Made by a program: the position numbers and the translations under genes. From contig CP136067.1 in the NCBI GenBank assembly GCA_032622095.1, forward strand, positions 62,756,893 through 62,820,892: DNA of 64,000 nt, written 5' to 3'. The notes under the pieces are model-generated. The model was not told the origin of the DNA. It ran no database searches and saw only the letters and a list, made by a program, of their open reading frames with translations. Source of the DNA: Siphonodentalium dalli (Eukaryota; Mollusca; Scaphopoda; Gadilida; Siphonodentaliidae). This document shows positions 10,511-22,489 of this stretch, one piece after another (positions within the stretch are counted from its first letter, which is position 1; each line of letters opens with the position of its first letter).

Positions 10511-10894
10511 GATAATTCAAATAATTTTGATCGCATCATTCTCAAATTTTAATGTGCAGAAAGGTTATATGCGACATGCCTCAAACATGTTATCAACTAT
10601 ATTACATACCGGGTTTATGTTAATTCGCAACTGATAATATCTCATTTGCCACATTTAATCATTATCTGACAATATCTTATCCATTTTGTCAGATAATTCA
10701 AATAGTTTTGATCGCATCATTCTCACATTTTGATGAGCAGAAAGGTTATATAAATTCCCACCAAATAACGACTCAGGTGTTGTGTTGAAGAGAGATACCC
10801 GAAGTACAATTACATACCGGGCTTATGTTAATTCGCAACTGATAATATCTCATTTGCCACATTTAATCACTATCTGACAATATCTTATCCATTT
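10511..10894. repeat. Imperfect tandem duplication with a 60-bp insert
   Basis: GATAATTCAAATA(A/G)TTTTGATCG occurs at 10511 and 10692, and CATACCGGG(T/C)TTATGTTAAT at 10605 and 10813; the block between is shared. The second copy carries about 60 extra bases (10750-10810) that are themselves a repeat found again at 13384. Confidence 0.8.
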
Positions 10895-11130
10895 TGGTAA
10901 GGAAATTTATACCGGAAACACTTGCTTTTCTGTCTACAGATTCAGATTAACTAGTTTATTCAACACATGTAAATAAAAATAGTCAGAAAATCAACATATA
11001 AAATACATATCAATCTAATTTTGTTTTTAAGTTTTGAATTGTGTAGTACAATGCTATTTAGGATTTATAATGTTAGTTAAGATATAATTTCATTGAATTT
11101 ATCCACTGAGTCGTTATTTCGTGGGAATCC
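10751..11130. mobile_element. Candidate MITE-like element with ~23-bp inverted ends
   Basis: ATTCCCACCAAATAACGACT at the left is matched, with one mismatch, by the reverse complement at about 11105-11127 (CTGAGTCGTTATTTCGTGGG). A further copy of the left arm lies at 13384-13441 followed by the same AGTACAA. No ORF inside. A target-site duplication was not found, so the boundaries are tentative. Confidence 0.4.
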
Positions 11131-11574
11131 AGATTCAGAATCCGATTGCGGGGGCGGGGCTAATTCCTTATTCTAGGTCAGATTTTGAAATCCACGTGGT
11201 CTCCGATACCATGTTTAATGTTCTCCTAGCGTCAAACATGGCTCATGTATTTGACACAAGTATCATTTGTATCTTATATTTATAAAGTTCATGTTTGTTG
11301 TGAAAGTCATGTTTTTCTTCTATGTATATATAGATGGCACATAATTAGCTACCAATCCGACTTAATCGCATCTTTTTTTCAAGTTAAAGTATTGATGAGG
11401 GCAAGCATTTCTAACAGCTCTATGTCCCCTGAATCAAATTCCGGAGATGTTGTGGAGAACACACGAAAGTTGTTAGTTGTACAGGGACAGGGGTTGGTTG
11501 GGGTGTCTCGACCCCCCCCCCCCGAACTTTGTTACAATTTTCTTAGCTGTGCAGTCATTCATACGTCAGGAAAA

Positions 11575-11706
11575 TCAGTATTCTTTTGACTAACTGTTCC
11601 AAATAATGATACGTACAAGCCAGCAAACGCAACAAACAAATCAGTATTCTTTTGACTAACTGTTCCAAATAATGATACGTACAAGCCAGCAAACGCAACA
11701 AACAAA
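11575..11706. repeat. Exact 66-bp tandem duplication
   Basis: Two adjacent copies of a 66-base unit beginning TCAGTATTCTTTTGACTAAC. I see no difference between them, so the event is recent. Confidence 0.9.
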
Positions 11707-11783
11707 CCCGATTTTAAATAAATACATATACAAACTTATGACTAATTCGGGAGAGGGGATGACCGGTGATCTGTATATATGTT

Positions 11784-12018
11784 CAGATTTTCATGCCTGT
11801 ATAACAATGTATAATATAATAGAGAGATGATCAGACTGTCATGCCTGTATAACAATGTATAATATAATATAGAGATGATCAGATGTTCATGCCTGTATAA
11901 CAATGTATAATAATTATAATATAGAGATGATCAGATTTTCATGCCTGTATAACAATGTATAATATAATATAGAGATGATCAGATGTTCATGCCTGTATAA
12001 CAATGTATAATATAATAG
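11784..12018. repeat. 48-bp minisatellite, five copies
   Basis: CATGCCTGTATAACAATGTA starts at 11792, 11840, 11888, 11940 and 11988 (periods 48, 48, 52, 48), separated by AGAGATGATCAGA-type sequence. Confidence 0.9.
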
Positions 12019-13200
12019 ACTTGTTTTGGTAGTCATGTTGCTTTGCCATTACTAATTATTTATTTTTTCAGTGTAATAACATATTAACATATGGGAGACC
12101 CTTAAGTGAGTCAGCACCTGTCCTCCAATCCATTGTATGTATAAACAAATGTATGTGTTATATATCATGTGTTATCTAAATTTGACAAATATTTGAAATA
12201 AATATGTTTAAACTAAAGTTTGGTACATTTCCAGCAGTTGGAAATTTCATGTATGACACAACATTAGTTGGACATTAATTTGACACCATATATAGGTTGG
12301 AATTGTTCTAATTGTTTGATTTTTATCAACCAGTAAAAGTTGGTAATTTTCCAATCTTAGTGTGTCAGGTTGGATATTTCCAAGGGGGTGCAAATGGAAT
12401 TCTGCGAACCTGTGAGATTGATGTTTGGTTCAATGGGGGGGGGGTGCAGTTGGCCAGAAATTTGAGGAAACCCCTACCCACGTCCCTAGAACTTGTACGT
12501 GTGGGTACTTAATCAATAAATTGACTGACATTTCCACTATATAGTCCTGAGATCCTAGAATAAGCTTTACATTTGTGTTTGTGCGATTGGGAGAAGCAGT
12601 TCACCTGCGATCACAAGACCACAACATTAGCTTCACGAGCAAAGCTTTATTTTCCAACTAATGTACAGCACGTTGGCCAAAAAAATGCCTGTGTTTGTAA
12701 ACTATACAGAGACTATTGTGCAAAACGACTGCATTTAACGAAACAAAACATTTTAAACATGAAATTGTTATAAGACTAGATAGTACATACGTGTATCTGA
12801 TAATCCATCGATATCATATAATCCTACTATTTCTTGAATAAGAAGAAACATTATAATAACGAACAAATCAGAAGACATATCCATGCAGGTTCACATGAAT
12901 TCGGTCAATGGTGACGTATCCGCCGAATTTGAAATAGACATGCGTTCGGGCGGTATTTTATGGATGGAATTATGAAATGGACATATGAAAGTAACAATGA
13001 AATCGACAATGATTTGCTTCGCCATCAACCGAAGTGCTCCCCCAGCGTTACTATCAATAGCGTTATTATTTGGCTAATTTCAGTAATATTCTCCCAGTTT
13101 ACACTCGATAAAACAAATTTGTCTCCGCATTTAAAATTCTTTGATATAGATCGTTTATATTCTGCAATAATTTGTACACAAGAGACGGATTCTTATGTTT
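12019..13200. other. No gene recognised
   Basis: Contains a G10 run at 12435-12444. Short frames (12312-12512, 12573-12773, 12960-13214) show no domain, signal peptide or supporting splice context. Confidence 0.4.
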
Positions 13201-13249
13201 TATTGTGTTTTTAAACTCCGAGGTGGCGAAATCTCGGTTTGTTTACATT

Positions 13250-13441
13250 ACGAACATTTGAGTCCGTAATCGGAATCCGAATCTGGATTACCACGAGATT
13301 ACGATTACGGTCTGTTCGTTTACTGATTCTGGTCTGTTCGTGTACGGGGACTAATCTGTAATCTGAATCCAGATTTTGAATCCAAATTCCCACCAAATAA
13401 CGACTCAGGTGTTGTGTTGAAGAGAGATACCCGAAGTACAA
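13250..13441. repeat. Diverged repeat ending in the 58-bp dispersed block
   Basis: Repeated short motifs (GGAATCCGAATCTGGATT, GATTACGATTACGG, CTGAATCCAGATTTTGAATC) lead into a block nearly identical to 10751-10808. The same kind of AATCCAGATTCAGAATCCG sequence follows the inverted copy at 11127, so this is another, partial copy of that element. Confidence 0.55.
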
Positions 13442-14640
13442 GTACCTATTCGAGAGATATCTCTCAACGAATTATATAGATAAATTATTTAAAATATCAA
13501 AAATAATTGAGGGCAATTCAAATTTGTAAAAGTAATTCCCATTCATTTGAATATCTACCATCTCATACGATCGAAAGTAAGTTTCTAAATATAAATTTAT
13601 ATCACAGTATCGGTATGATTTACTTTATGACTACTTGAAATTATGAAAGAAAGAAAAAAAAGCCAGAAAAAGAAGCCAGAAAAATGTAATATGATCATGT
13701 ACGTAAACGTAATTTGCGCCCGCTTGTTACTGTTCATGGGATTATCGGATGAATTGTTATCTGTATATAAGGATTTGATGATAAACCCTAAGGGTGGATA
13801 CACAGATGCAAGTAATCTCTGTAATTATCGTGTATTTGGCGTTTTACATGGATCAGACAGACGATGTAATATGTGTCCACTGACAACCCAATCATTGCCT
13901 ACGCATTGAACGCACTGAGTTCTAGTTCCAATTAAGTCGGAATGTAGATAAACCGTTATCTTGGACCGAGTCGCCATGCCACTTAAAATAATAGTTCGTG
14001 GGATAACCCATATGGTAGACTTTCTATTTAAATAGTTACAAGTCCTCTCTTATTTATAGCAGTGGTGGATCAGGATTTCCCCGACGCATGCATGGGGCTA
14101 TATATGACCCCGAAAGCTACCAGGCGGCGGTGGCTAACTCTGAGCTATTTAAGTAAAACATATCATATTGTACCTTCTTGCCCAGATTATTCCGACCGAT
14201 ACATTCAACTAAGTCCCTTAGCGATTTGAAGCTTTCGAGACCCCACCCAAACAAGCATCATGGTTGGAAATGTTCTACATCAAGTCTGTATATGCCAGAC
14301 GTATGGCTTCTGGTGTTCGTGCATTAATAAAATGCCAGATATCACACAGACTTGCCTAATTTCGCATCCGTAAGAGAAGACATGTTTTGGACTGGCCTTA
14401 AATGTACTGATAGAAGACAATTTGACTTCGCTTAGCACTACTCACTTGTCTGACCTGTTAACAATGAAACGCTCGCGCGTAAGTGATTAATGTTGTCAGT
14501 TATTGGCGTGGCCATGTAAAATACGTGTATTTTACATACATAAATTACATGCATGTGTGTATCCACCCTTATAATGAGACACAAGAAAATTATATATACA
14601 ATGTATGTAAATAATCACATATAACGTAAATGTGGATATT
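13442..14640. other. No gene recognised
   Basis: AT-rich sequence with short frames only (for example 13643-13909, which starts with a Lys-rich low-complexity stretch). Nothing supportable. Confidence 0.4.
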
Positions 14641-14641
14641 T

Positions 14642-14785
14642 AGCCTGCCATGTAATACGAGTCTCAGCTGTCTGGCCATCGACGCAGTCCTGTCTGGAAT
14701 TTTGCGCGCCGGTGTAGGTAGTGACGTCATGATGTACGTCTTGATGTCATGACGCCTTTACTGGTTTCCCCAAGAAGCAATCTTA
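14642..14785. repeat. Dispersed repeat, copy 1
   Basis: Shares about 140 bases with 35328-35460, including TAATACGAGTCTCAGCTGTC, ATCGACGCA and TTTTGCGCGCC, followed by closely spaced TGACGTCATG-like palindromes and ACTGGTTTCC. No ORF. The two copies share orientation and have clearly diverged. Confidence 0.8.
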
Positions 14786-15554
14786 AAATGACTCTGCGAT
14801 CTTTCAATGTCGGCCTTGAACTTTGAGAATATTTCATCAATCTTTTAGGTGGAAATACCGTTAGAAAATTGAAGATAATATGTAAACGGCCAGCAAGGTC
14901 GCTAGATTCCTCTTTCGGGGTAAATATTTTTTATAATTATATGAAATATGTAAACAAAACTTTTTCATGCAATTTAACTTTTTTGTTAACCAGAGCTTTT
15001 GTTCAATGTTCTTTTGTTCAATGTTCAATTCACATTCACTTTTTGAAAATATATTTGGCTTTAGGAGCATGATGTTCCTACATATGATGAAGTATTGCTA
15101 TATCAAAGTTTCTTATTTTTTCCCTGGAGCATTTTGCCCAATTACACATTTAGAGGTGGCATTAATCAATACAAAATGGCGGCCGTCGCCAACAATCATT
15201 TTTTGACTCAGCTGACCTTTGAATTATGCATAAATTATTCTACTTTAGGTAATTTAATCTATTTTTAGAGTGGGCTGAAAAAGTCGATTAGTATATCTCA
15301 TATTCGCATAAGTATACCCTAGGTCGCTTCGCTTCCGCGGCTTCGCTGCGGGAGAGCGGGCGCTATTATAGTATAACAATACTAGTACATTATTTCACAA
15401 TTTCTAAATCCCTATCATCTCACATATTCATTTTACACACAGGAAATGTATATACCCATTCCTTTCGACTCGTCCATTCGGCGATATATCTAGTATTAAT
15501 GCAACGTCCCAATATTTTATAAATAAAATTAGGGAAAAATCAATCAATTACATT

Positions 15555-16740
15555 TTACTATCATTTATCTTGTAGCAAATGTTTCTTGCATTGCTTTTTA
15601 AATTCTGCTATATCTGTGTAATTTTAAGATGGTCTGGCAGGCAATTCCAAAACTTTACTGCCGTTATACTTGGACTCATCGCGCATAAAGAAGTTCGTCT
15701 TCCCTGCACTGCTAAATTATTCACTTGTCGTGTGAAATAATGATGCCTTTTATCAACTGTTTCATAGTAATTTGAAATGTTTCCTGGCAAACATCTATTT
15801 TTTGCCTTGAATGCAATCAAGATTGTATTCGTTTTAATAAGATCAAATATGTTAAGAAGCTGATATTCTTCAAAAATAGGTTTAGTAAGTGCTAATCTGC
15901 CTGTATCATCAATAATTCTCACTGCTCTCTTCTGGAGTAAAAATATACCCTCCAGCGTTGTGTGATATGTGTTGCTCCAAACTTCCGAACAGTAGGTCAT
16001 ATACGGCACAACTAGACTTTGGTATAAACTTAGTTGAGCTGGGCTATTTAGGACATGCTTAACGTGGCTGACCATTCCTAATTGTCTAGCAAATTTAGAC
16101 TTCACGAATTTTTTATGATATTTCCAATTTACCTTATCGTCAATCCAAACCCCGAGAAATTTACTGATCTATCTCTTTTCCATTTAACAAAAGTTTAGTG
16201 CCCTCTAAATCCACATATGTCTTACCACTGAATATCATATAGTTAGTTTTCGAAATGTTCAGAGACAATTTGTTAAGGTTGAACCATTCATTAAGATTGC
16301 ATAACTCACTATTCAAATTCTTAACAATGTATGATATTTTTTTCTCCGAAAGGAATATATTTGTGTCATCAGCATACATAATCACTTTAGTGTTTAGAAT
16401 TTCATTTGGCAAGTCATTTATGTATAAAATAAATAAAGTGGGCCCCAAAATATATCCTTGGGGAACACCACATTATATGTATGATGTGTCATAAATAGAT
16501 TTTCTGAATTTTACAAACTGTATCCTATTTGTTAAATAACTTTTCAGCCAACCGAGAACAGTTCCATTGATACCATATTGCTCTGCCTTTTTGAGTAAAA
16601 TTTCATGATCAATTGTGCCAAATGCCTTTTGAGGTCAAATGAATATACCAACTAAAATACTGTTTTTCATCCAAACAATTTGTGATTTTTTCAATGAGAT
16701 CAGTTAAAGCATGCGATGTTGATTTCTTGTTTCACACACC
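15555..16740 (-). pseudogene. LINE reverse transcriptase relic, 3' part
   Basis: On the minus strand, from about 16735: STSHALTDLIEKI, a damaged DLKKAFGTIDHEILL region, a CGVPQGYILGP motif just before 16448 after an in-frame stop, then YINDLP and catalytic YADDT. A one-base shift follows near 16161, then KFLGVWIDDK and a long C-terminal stretch (SLVVPYMTYCSEVW, FTRQ, FWNCLPD), ending near 15560 with a basic tail (FKKQCKKHLLQ in another frame). The order is normal for a jockey/CR1-group LINE. At least two frameshifts and two stops make it dead. It lacks the fingers upstream of STSHA; its likely 5' counterpart is at 19323-21963. Confidence 0.85.
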
Positions 16741-16759
16741 CCTGAAGTGAAACTATCCA

Positions 16760-17520
16760 TATAAAGGTGAACAAATCAGACTATCAGAGCATCTAAGTTC
16801 AAATGTAGTTGAAATGTCAAAAATTCTAAAGAGGGATGTCTTGTGACCAACTCTAGGAGGGTGGGGAAAATATATTTTAATATTGGGGAAATGGAGATTG
16901 ATACCCAAATATCTGTTAAATGGAAATTATGAATGAAGATGATTCATTCACTTGCAACTTGGTCACAGGATAACCCTCTGAACTACCTCTCGGTAGTCAT
17001 GTCTAAATGAATAATCGCCAGAAGTTAACAATTAAACATATTATCTCGCGCTTCTGGTATTTCGGCCTCAATCCAGAGAGGTAAAACTAGATGACACACT
17101 GGGAATGTCACAACCATTCCCACGCAGTGTAAGTCCACTGCAAAAATGTGTATAAAAACTGGTGGTGCGGAGCGGAAATACTAAAATTTGTTTAATTATA
17201 TAAGATGGAATAAGAAATTTGACCAATTAAATTCTAATGTATGAGTACCATACTTTAAAAAATACTATGTTATAAGAGACAGAATACAAATTTTTATAAA
17301 TGTATGAGTACTATGTAGGTCATATAAATGATATATATATATTGAACGTAAAGGTTAAAGGGTAGCTTTAAATTAAAAAATTATTACGACTATAAGCAAA
17401 TATTGATTACCCAAATCTCAAATGACTCATTGTCAAATAAGATAATTAAGTGTATATATATATGCTACTACAAAGTATTAATGTGTCAGGTTAAAAGTGC
17501 AACCCACTGAGTGTATGGGA
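16760..17520. other. No gene recognised
   Basis: AT-rich filler between the LINE reverse transcriptase relic and the GGACC cluster, including a short TATATATATA at about 17330. Confidence 0.4.
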
Positions 17521-17547
17521 TATGTGATGTATACTGGTGTTTAGTGA

Positions 17548-17645
17548 TGCGGACCGGACCGGACCACCAAGGCGGTCCAGTCCGCTCCGGCCAGGCCATT
17601 CCGGTCCGGTACACATGCCTGGACCGGTCCAAAACGGTCCGATCC
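17548..17645. repeat. Cluster of GGACCGG / CCGGTCC motifs
   Basis: About ten occurrences of GGACC or GGTCC on both strands within 100 bases, including GGACCGGACCGGACC and CCTGGACCGGTCC. GC content is far above that of the flanks. The pattern resembles subterminal repeats of DNA transposons (hAT-like), but I see no matching partner. Confidence 0.5.
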
Positions 17646-18374
17646 ACCTATAATAGGCTATATGTTAATGAATTCTCTGTTTTCTCAAAGTTTTTACTCT
17701 GTATAGTACAAACTATAAAGATGCTGAGTTCAGTGCATTGCAATGAGTCCATATATGTTAAAACTTACATTGTTTGCCGATTGTAAGCATCATTGTCTGT
17801 CTCTGGTGGGATATTGGGAACGATGCATGATAATAGTATTTCTAGTAATGCGAACATGCACTAATTAAATGTATTGGACAGATATATAGCTAGGGTCAGA
17901 ATGTGTTATAACCAATCTAACATGGCACTCAACTGATCGTATGCATGATTCGTATCATACTTATTTTCATTAAATTGAAATTTAACGAAATAACTATACT
18001 GATGACAATTATACAAATGTGTACTAATATGGCTACTACATTAATATTGGAGTCTTGGCGATTGTGATGGCTGATTGTATAGTCCTGACAATTACAATTA
18101 TATACCTAAGTACAACTACTATTGGATTAATGTGACTGTCTTGTGTATGTACTATGTAATGTGGTTTGCATGTTTCTTCGATAATTATAACTGTGAAAAA
18201 CAATAGAATACTGGATTCGATATCCATCCAAATTGATTAGTTGATGCCATGTTACACTGTTTATGACAAATAGTTCCATACTCATTACTGCCATGTTTTA
18301 TATTATGAAATAATATATCTGATCTATTTGGGCTCATCTAAAGTTTATTTTAATTATAATCAGAATATTTCAAC

Positions 18375-18665
18375 AGATATGGAAAATAAGAGATGGTCAG
18401 AAAAAGCGCATCAGCTCTGTGGTACCGCGGAGGGATGCCTGGGCCGATCGGGCCCCGCTCTGCACAGTGCATTTGTCTCGTGTGGAGCGGGGTGTGCTCC
18501 ACCAAGGCACCGCGCCTGGTGATGTGGTATGGCAGGGATGGTGGGAATGAGGGTGACTTGTTCGTCAATTACGCGTCGCTGATTTATACGACGGGTATGA
18601 CACGAGTAACGGAACACAATATGGCATAATATTTCACCCCATTTTGAGCCCCGGGGCGATCGCAC
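18375..18665. other. GC-rich island without a defined gene
   Basis: The composition jumps to well over half G+C for about 250 bases in an AT-rich surround. Frames on both strands stay open, which is expected from GC-richness. No family recognised. GCCCCGCTCTGC near 18453 and GGAGCGGGG near 18483 can pair. Confidence 0.35.
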
Positions 18666-18719
18666 ATGCGCAGAAGAATTATGACAACTTGTTTTGGTCG
18701 GGCTGTACTGAAATCGATA

Positions 18720-19019
18720 TCACTTGTCTTCTACGAGCTCATTCTTGGCGAGATGGTGACGAATATTGTCAAGGATGTGGTTAAAAGTCCCCCGACTAAT
18801 TCGGAATGTTTTTTTGAAGTGTCTGTCGCCATAGGCATTGACTGTTTCGAAACAACCCTGGTTTCGAAGAAGGCGTCGGCATGACCGATTTTGCTCCCTG
18901 GGGCCACACAATTGCATATTCAGTTGAGATACTGACAACATTAATGTTCTCAACATTAACTCCCTTTGACGCAAAAGCATGAGAAGAATTTCATTGCGTT
19001 TTGTACGCTCAGCGCGCAT
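18720..19019 (-). pseudogene. PIF/Harbinger-like transposase N-terminal fragment
   Basis: A 99-residue minus-strand frame whose second half (RRLLRNQGCFETVN...FKKTFRISRGTFNHILDNIR) follows the pattern seen before the DDE core of PIF/Harbinger nucleases (HARBI1 family). The DDE catalytic region is not present: the frame stops and the sequence downstream on this strand (the GC island) is unrelated. At 19302-19322, minus strand, GGCCTGTTTTATACGACGTG resembles a Harbinger terminal inverted repeat and lies exactly at the edge of the LINE linker fragment. No matching right end was found. Family call is from pattern memory. Confidence 0.55.
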
Positions 19020-19322
19020 CCGTAACAGTTAGAAGGACAAGATGTCGTATATATATAGCGGACGACATGACTTTATTTGTTTACGATGGGTTAACTCCCT
19101 TTTGAATTAGTCGGATTGGCGTAGTAAATGTGTGTGAGAATCGTAGTGTGTTTAGAAATAGTTATAAATACAATTAGATGCGAAAGAATAATCAGTACGT
19201 CCTTTGACGTCAGTCTAGATTACACGTGTAAAGTTAAACACGTCATATAAATCAAACGTTAAAAACTCGTGTTGACGACGAGTTAACGTTACACGTGTAT
19301 TACACGTCGTATAAAACAGGCC

Positions 19323-19560
19323 TCAGTTGGTCATCCGCAGTTAATTTTCCATCAATGTTCATTTCATCTGGACAAGTAGACTTTTGCTTTCTTGACAAGA
19401 GTTCATTTAGAACTTTCCAAGTTTGCTTTCTATTTGTTTTATTCCCTTGTAACAGATCAGAATAATATTTTTTCTTTTCAAACCTAATAATTGAAGTCAA
19501 TTTATTTCTATAAGTTTTGTATCTCTTTTCACACGCTTCATTTCTATTTTTCAAGAAGCT
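19323..19560 (-). pseudogene. LINE linker fragment between endonuclease and reverse transcriptase
   Basis: A minus-strand frame with a basic helical stretch (CEKRYKTYRNKL), FEKKKYYSDLL and TWKVLNELL, the usual connection between the endonuclease and reverse transcriptase of jockey/CR1-type LINEs. It is cut at about 19322 by sequence resembling a Harbinger end, and its other end abuts the 5' region of a LINE in the opposite orientation at about 19561. It is probably part of the same original insertion as 15555-16740. Confidence 0.65.
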
Positions 19561-20036
19561 TCAGTGACGTCACCTGGTGACGGATGCAAAAAAAATCAGC
19601 TCCAACGGAAAAGGAACAATTATTTTGACAAAAGTTAGAATATAGCAGTAAATATACAAAACAATTATACGATCTGATGCTCCACCATAAAATCTAGCAT
19701 GAGTCGAAATTAGAGAAGAAAAGGACTGACATTGGAGTTTTTACGGGGAGTTGAAAATTCTCGTTACCGTAACTGAGAATAACGGCAATCCAACTGGCGA
19801 TCCATTCCATATAAACTTGCTTTCAAAGTTTCAACTTTCTGTGACTGTCACTCACTCACTGTAACTCAATATTGTCAACTGATTGTTCTTAGATTTGAAG
19901 CTAGAGAAAATTAAAATGTGTCAACGTGGACGTGATCGAAGCAGAATACTCACACTTTTCACAACGACGAAGATTGTAATACTTCTAATAGCAAAATGAA
20001 CAGTACTATCAACAATCCTGGCATTGGTCGTAATCA

Positions 20037-20829
20037 TAACTTGAACGATGAAAGTAACTGTTTGAATGATGAGATAATAGAACTGAAATCCATACCGTAA
20101 TACAAAAGATGAACGACGCTTTGGCTAAAACATCAAACACCTTAGATGGAATTTTCCCAAAGGTCCAGTTTCTCGAAGAACAACTTTATCAACGTGATGA
20201 AACAATTGCAACTATGAGCGATCGCATTGATGAACTGGAAAGTTATGCGAGGAAAATGAATGTTATAGTGACTGGATTGTCCTTACATAGTAAAAGTTAT
20301 GATAACAAAACTTATGCACAGGCACGACAGGATATTGGTAGTCCGAAATCTGCAAATCAATCTGAAAATGTAAAGGAAATTGTGGAGACAGAAATGATGC
20401 ACAACAGGTAGAAGCGAAAGAGATTCACGAAGAGGATGGCATAGATGAACTGTACGCAATGAGGGACAACTTCATCAATTTTGCTGATACTGAACTTGGC
20501 ATTAACATCGACAAATACGAAATTACAGCTATACACGATCTTCCAAAGTGGAGGGACGGTCAAATACCAGTCATAATCCAATTTAACAATTCTATGCTAA
20601 AACAAGAGTACTAAAAAGAAACAGGAGCTTACGAGATAAGAGCTGTTCGGTGTATTTAAATGAACAAATTAAAGCCAAAAATGCACAAATTCATAGAGAA
20701 GCTCGTAAAATTCAGTCAGCAAACAGGATAGCAGGTACATGGACCAGGGATGGGAAAGTATTTGTAAAGCCTCCAGAGAACTCCAAACCATATCGTGTCC
20801 TCTCTCTTGATGCATTGTATGAAATGTAA
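20037..20829 (+). pseudogene. LINE ORF1-like protein, frameshifted
   Basis: The first frame (from 20109) has a coiled-coil-like heptad stretch (LEEQLYQRDETIATMSDRID) followed by ESYARKMNVIVTGL, the start of the RRM-like nucleic-acid-binding domain common in CR1/L2-group ORF1 proteins. After stops and shifts the sense continues in other frames: DNFINFADTELGINIDKYEI, then RNRSLRDKSCSVYLNEQ, and finally RDGKVFVKPP...SLDALYEM with a stop at about 20829. ORF1 binds the element RNA. At least two frameshifts disable it. Confidence 0.7.
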
Positions 20830-21229
20830 TGAGGGAAAAATTCAACCAAGATTATTTATGTATAATTTGTTTCAGCTCGCTGTCGGGAGAAGTAATAAAA
20901 TATGATGAATGTGGTATCATAGAAAATGTGGGAATTTAAATAGAACGGAATTTCGAAGAACCACTTCAAATGAAAAATGGTTTTGTAATTTTTGTATAAA
21001 TCGAGAAATTCCGTCTGCAGCCTTAACTTGTTAATGAATTCCACCCTTTTCTGAATTTTGGTCATCTGAAATGTTGAATAAAATTGATAAAAATTAAGGA
21101 CAAAATTCTGATAATGAAGAACTTGAGAATTATTATTTCCAGCATAAGGCTAAATTGAACCCATGTCATTGTTACACAGAAGATGAACCATATATAAAAA
21201 ATAGATGTCAGAACACTGAGATCATGTTT

Positions 21230-21963
21230 TAATTGCTTGTCGACAAATTATGAAAACCTGAAAATGTTTTTACAAACTTCGTCGGCTACCTTTTCTGTTA
21301 TAGCTGTAACAGAAACGTGGTTGGAGACATATTATATGAATCAGTTCCCATTACCCGATTATGTTTCTTACTTTTGTTCCAGACTGGGTGTGGTTGAGTA
21401 GGACTTTACATTCATGACTCTATCAGACATCGAATGCTTGATACCATTACATGTGCAAAAGTGGATATTTCTGAATCCGTATTTGTTGAAGTATAAACTG
21501 GGATTAAGAAAGTGATCATTGGGTGTTCAGATAGGGCTCCTAGTGGGAATATTGCTCACTTTACAAATCATATGAATGATCTTTTAAATAGTATAAAACA
21601 CTGAACTATGTACATAATGGGTGATTTCAACATCAATCTAATTAATCATGAAAATCACCTTCTGACACTATGTTTAGTTTTGGGCTTATTCCTCTGATAC
21701 TCAGACCTACAAGAATAACATGTGACAGTGCAACACTTATTGACAATATATTCACAAAAGAAATGGAACTAAAAGTAAACAGTGGTATCATTATAAATGA
21801 TCTGAGTGATCACCTCCCTGTATTTGCCTCATGTGACTCATATCAGATGAGGAAAAAACAGAGAAAAAATCCTCAGATTATCATTAAGAAGCGAGAATTA
21901 TCAGATGAGAATGCGACTAGTTTCCTCACTAAACTTCTAATGGAACCCAACTCTAGCAGATGA
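21230..21963 (+). pseudogene. LINE APE-type endonuclease remnant
   Basis: Broken frames give AVTETWL-like sequence near 21310, an IIGCSDRAP strand near 21515 (usual form: IG..YRPP), MGDFNINL near 21620, and a C-terminal end with PTRIT...LIDNIF and DLSDHLPVF (21700-21830). These are the core motifs of LINE endonucleases. Several stops and indels lie between them. The last open part is the frame 21670-21963. Confidence 0.75.
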
Positions 21964-22021
21964 ATCATGATTCAAACATGACATTTCCTTGTTCTGGAAT
22001 GGGAGAATGACGAAAATAATC

Positions 22022-22127
22022 CTTAAAATGAGCACCGTGATGAGGATAATGATGACGAAACAAATGCAATAATCCTTAACATCAGCAACGTGATGAGGAT
22101 AATGATGACGAAACAAATGCAACAGAG
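22022..22127. repeat. ~52-bp tandem duplication
   Basis: GATGAGGATAATGATGACGA followed by AACAAATGCAA occurs twice, 52-53 bases apart, with AATCCTTAA(A/C)AT preceding each. Read on the plus strand it would be Asp/Glu/Asn-rich. Confidence 0.85.
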
Positions 22128-22489
22128 ACGAAGGAGAAAAACAAGGAAAACATGAAAACGAAACCAGGTAGGTTTCTTCGTCAAAATCAATTACATTGTT
22201 GACACCATTGCAGCCAAATGGAGCATGCTGGATTCATGTAATTGGTACTGATTGTAGTTACATTGCTGCAGGAATGTTTATTAGCACTTTTACTGTACCC
22301 CATCGGGCTAAAATAGTACTCATCTTACCACCTCAATCTGGTAAATATGTCTTGATTGCAATAAACGATCATAAACCATCTTCAACCATCCAAATATCAA
22401 TATCTACTGAACATGGAGTAACTGTATTGCTCACACCAGTACAAACATTCCACCTTGCATCTTGCGTGTGGAATAACTCGGTCACACTT

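Larger units (their letters stand above)
19561..21963 (+). mobile_element. Inverted 5' part of a LINE (5' UTR, ORF1, endonuclease)
   Basis: On the plus strand: a possible 5' UTR (19561-20050), an ORF1-like region (20109-20829) and endonuclease remains (21230-21963). It stops where the linker and reverse transcriptase should follow. Those parts lie on the opposite strand immediately to the left. Confidence 0.7.

Noticed and set aside
15296-15365. GC-rich stretch (GCTTCGCTTCCGCGGCTTCG) as a CpG-island promoter
   Set aside because: Only ~60 bases long and composed of short internal repeats; no gene follows in either direction.
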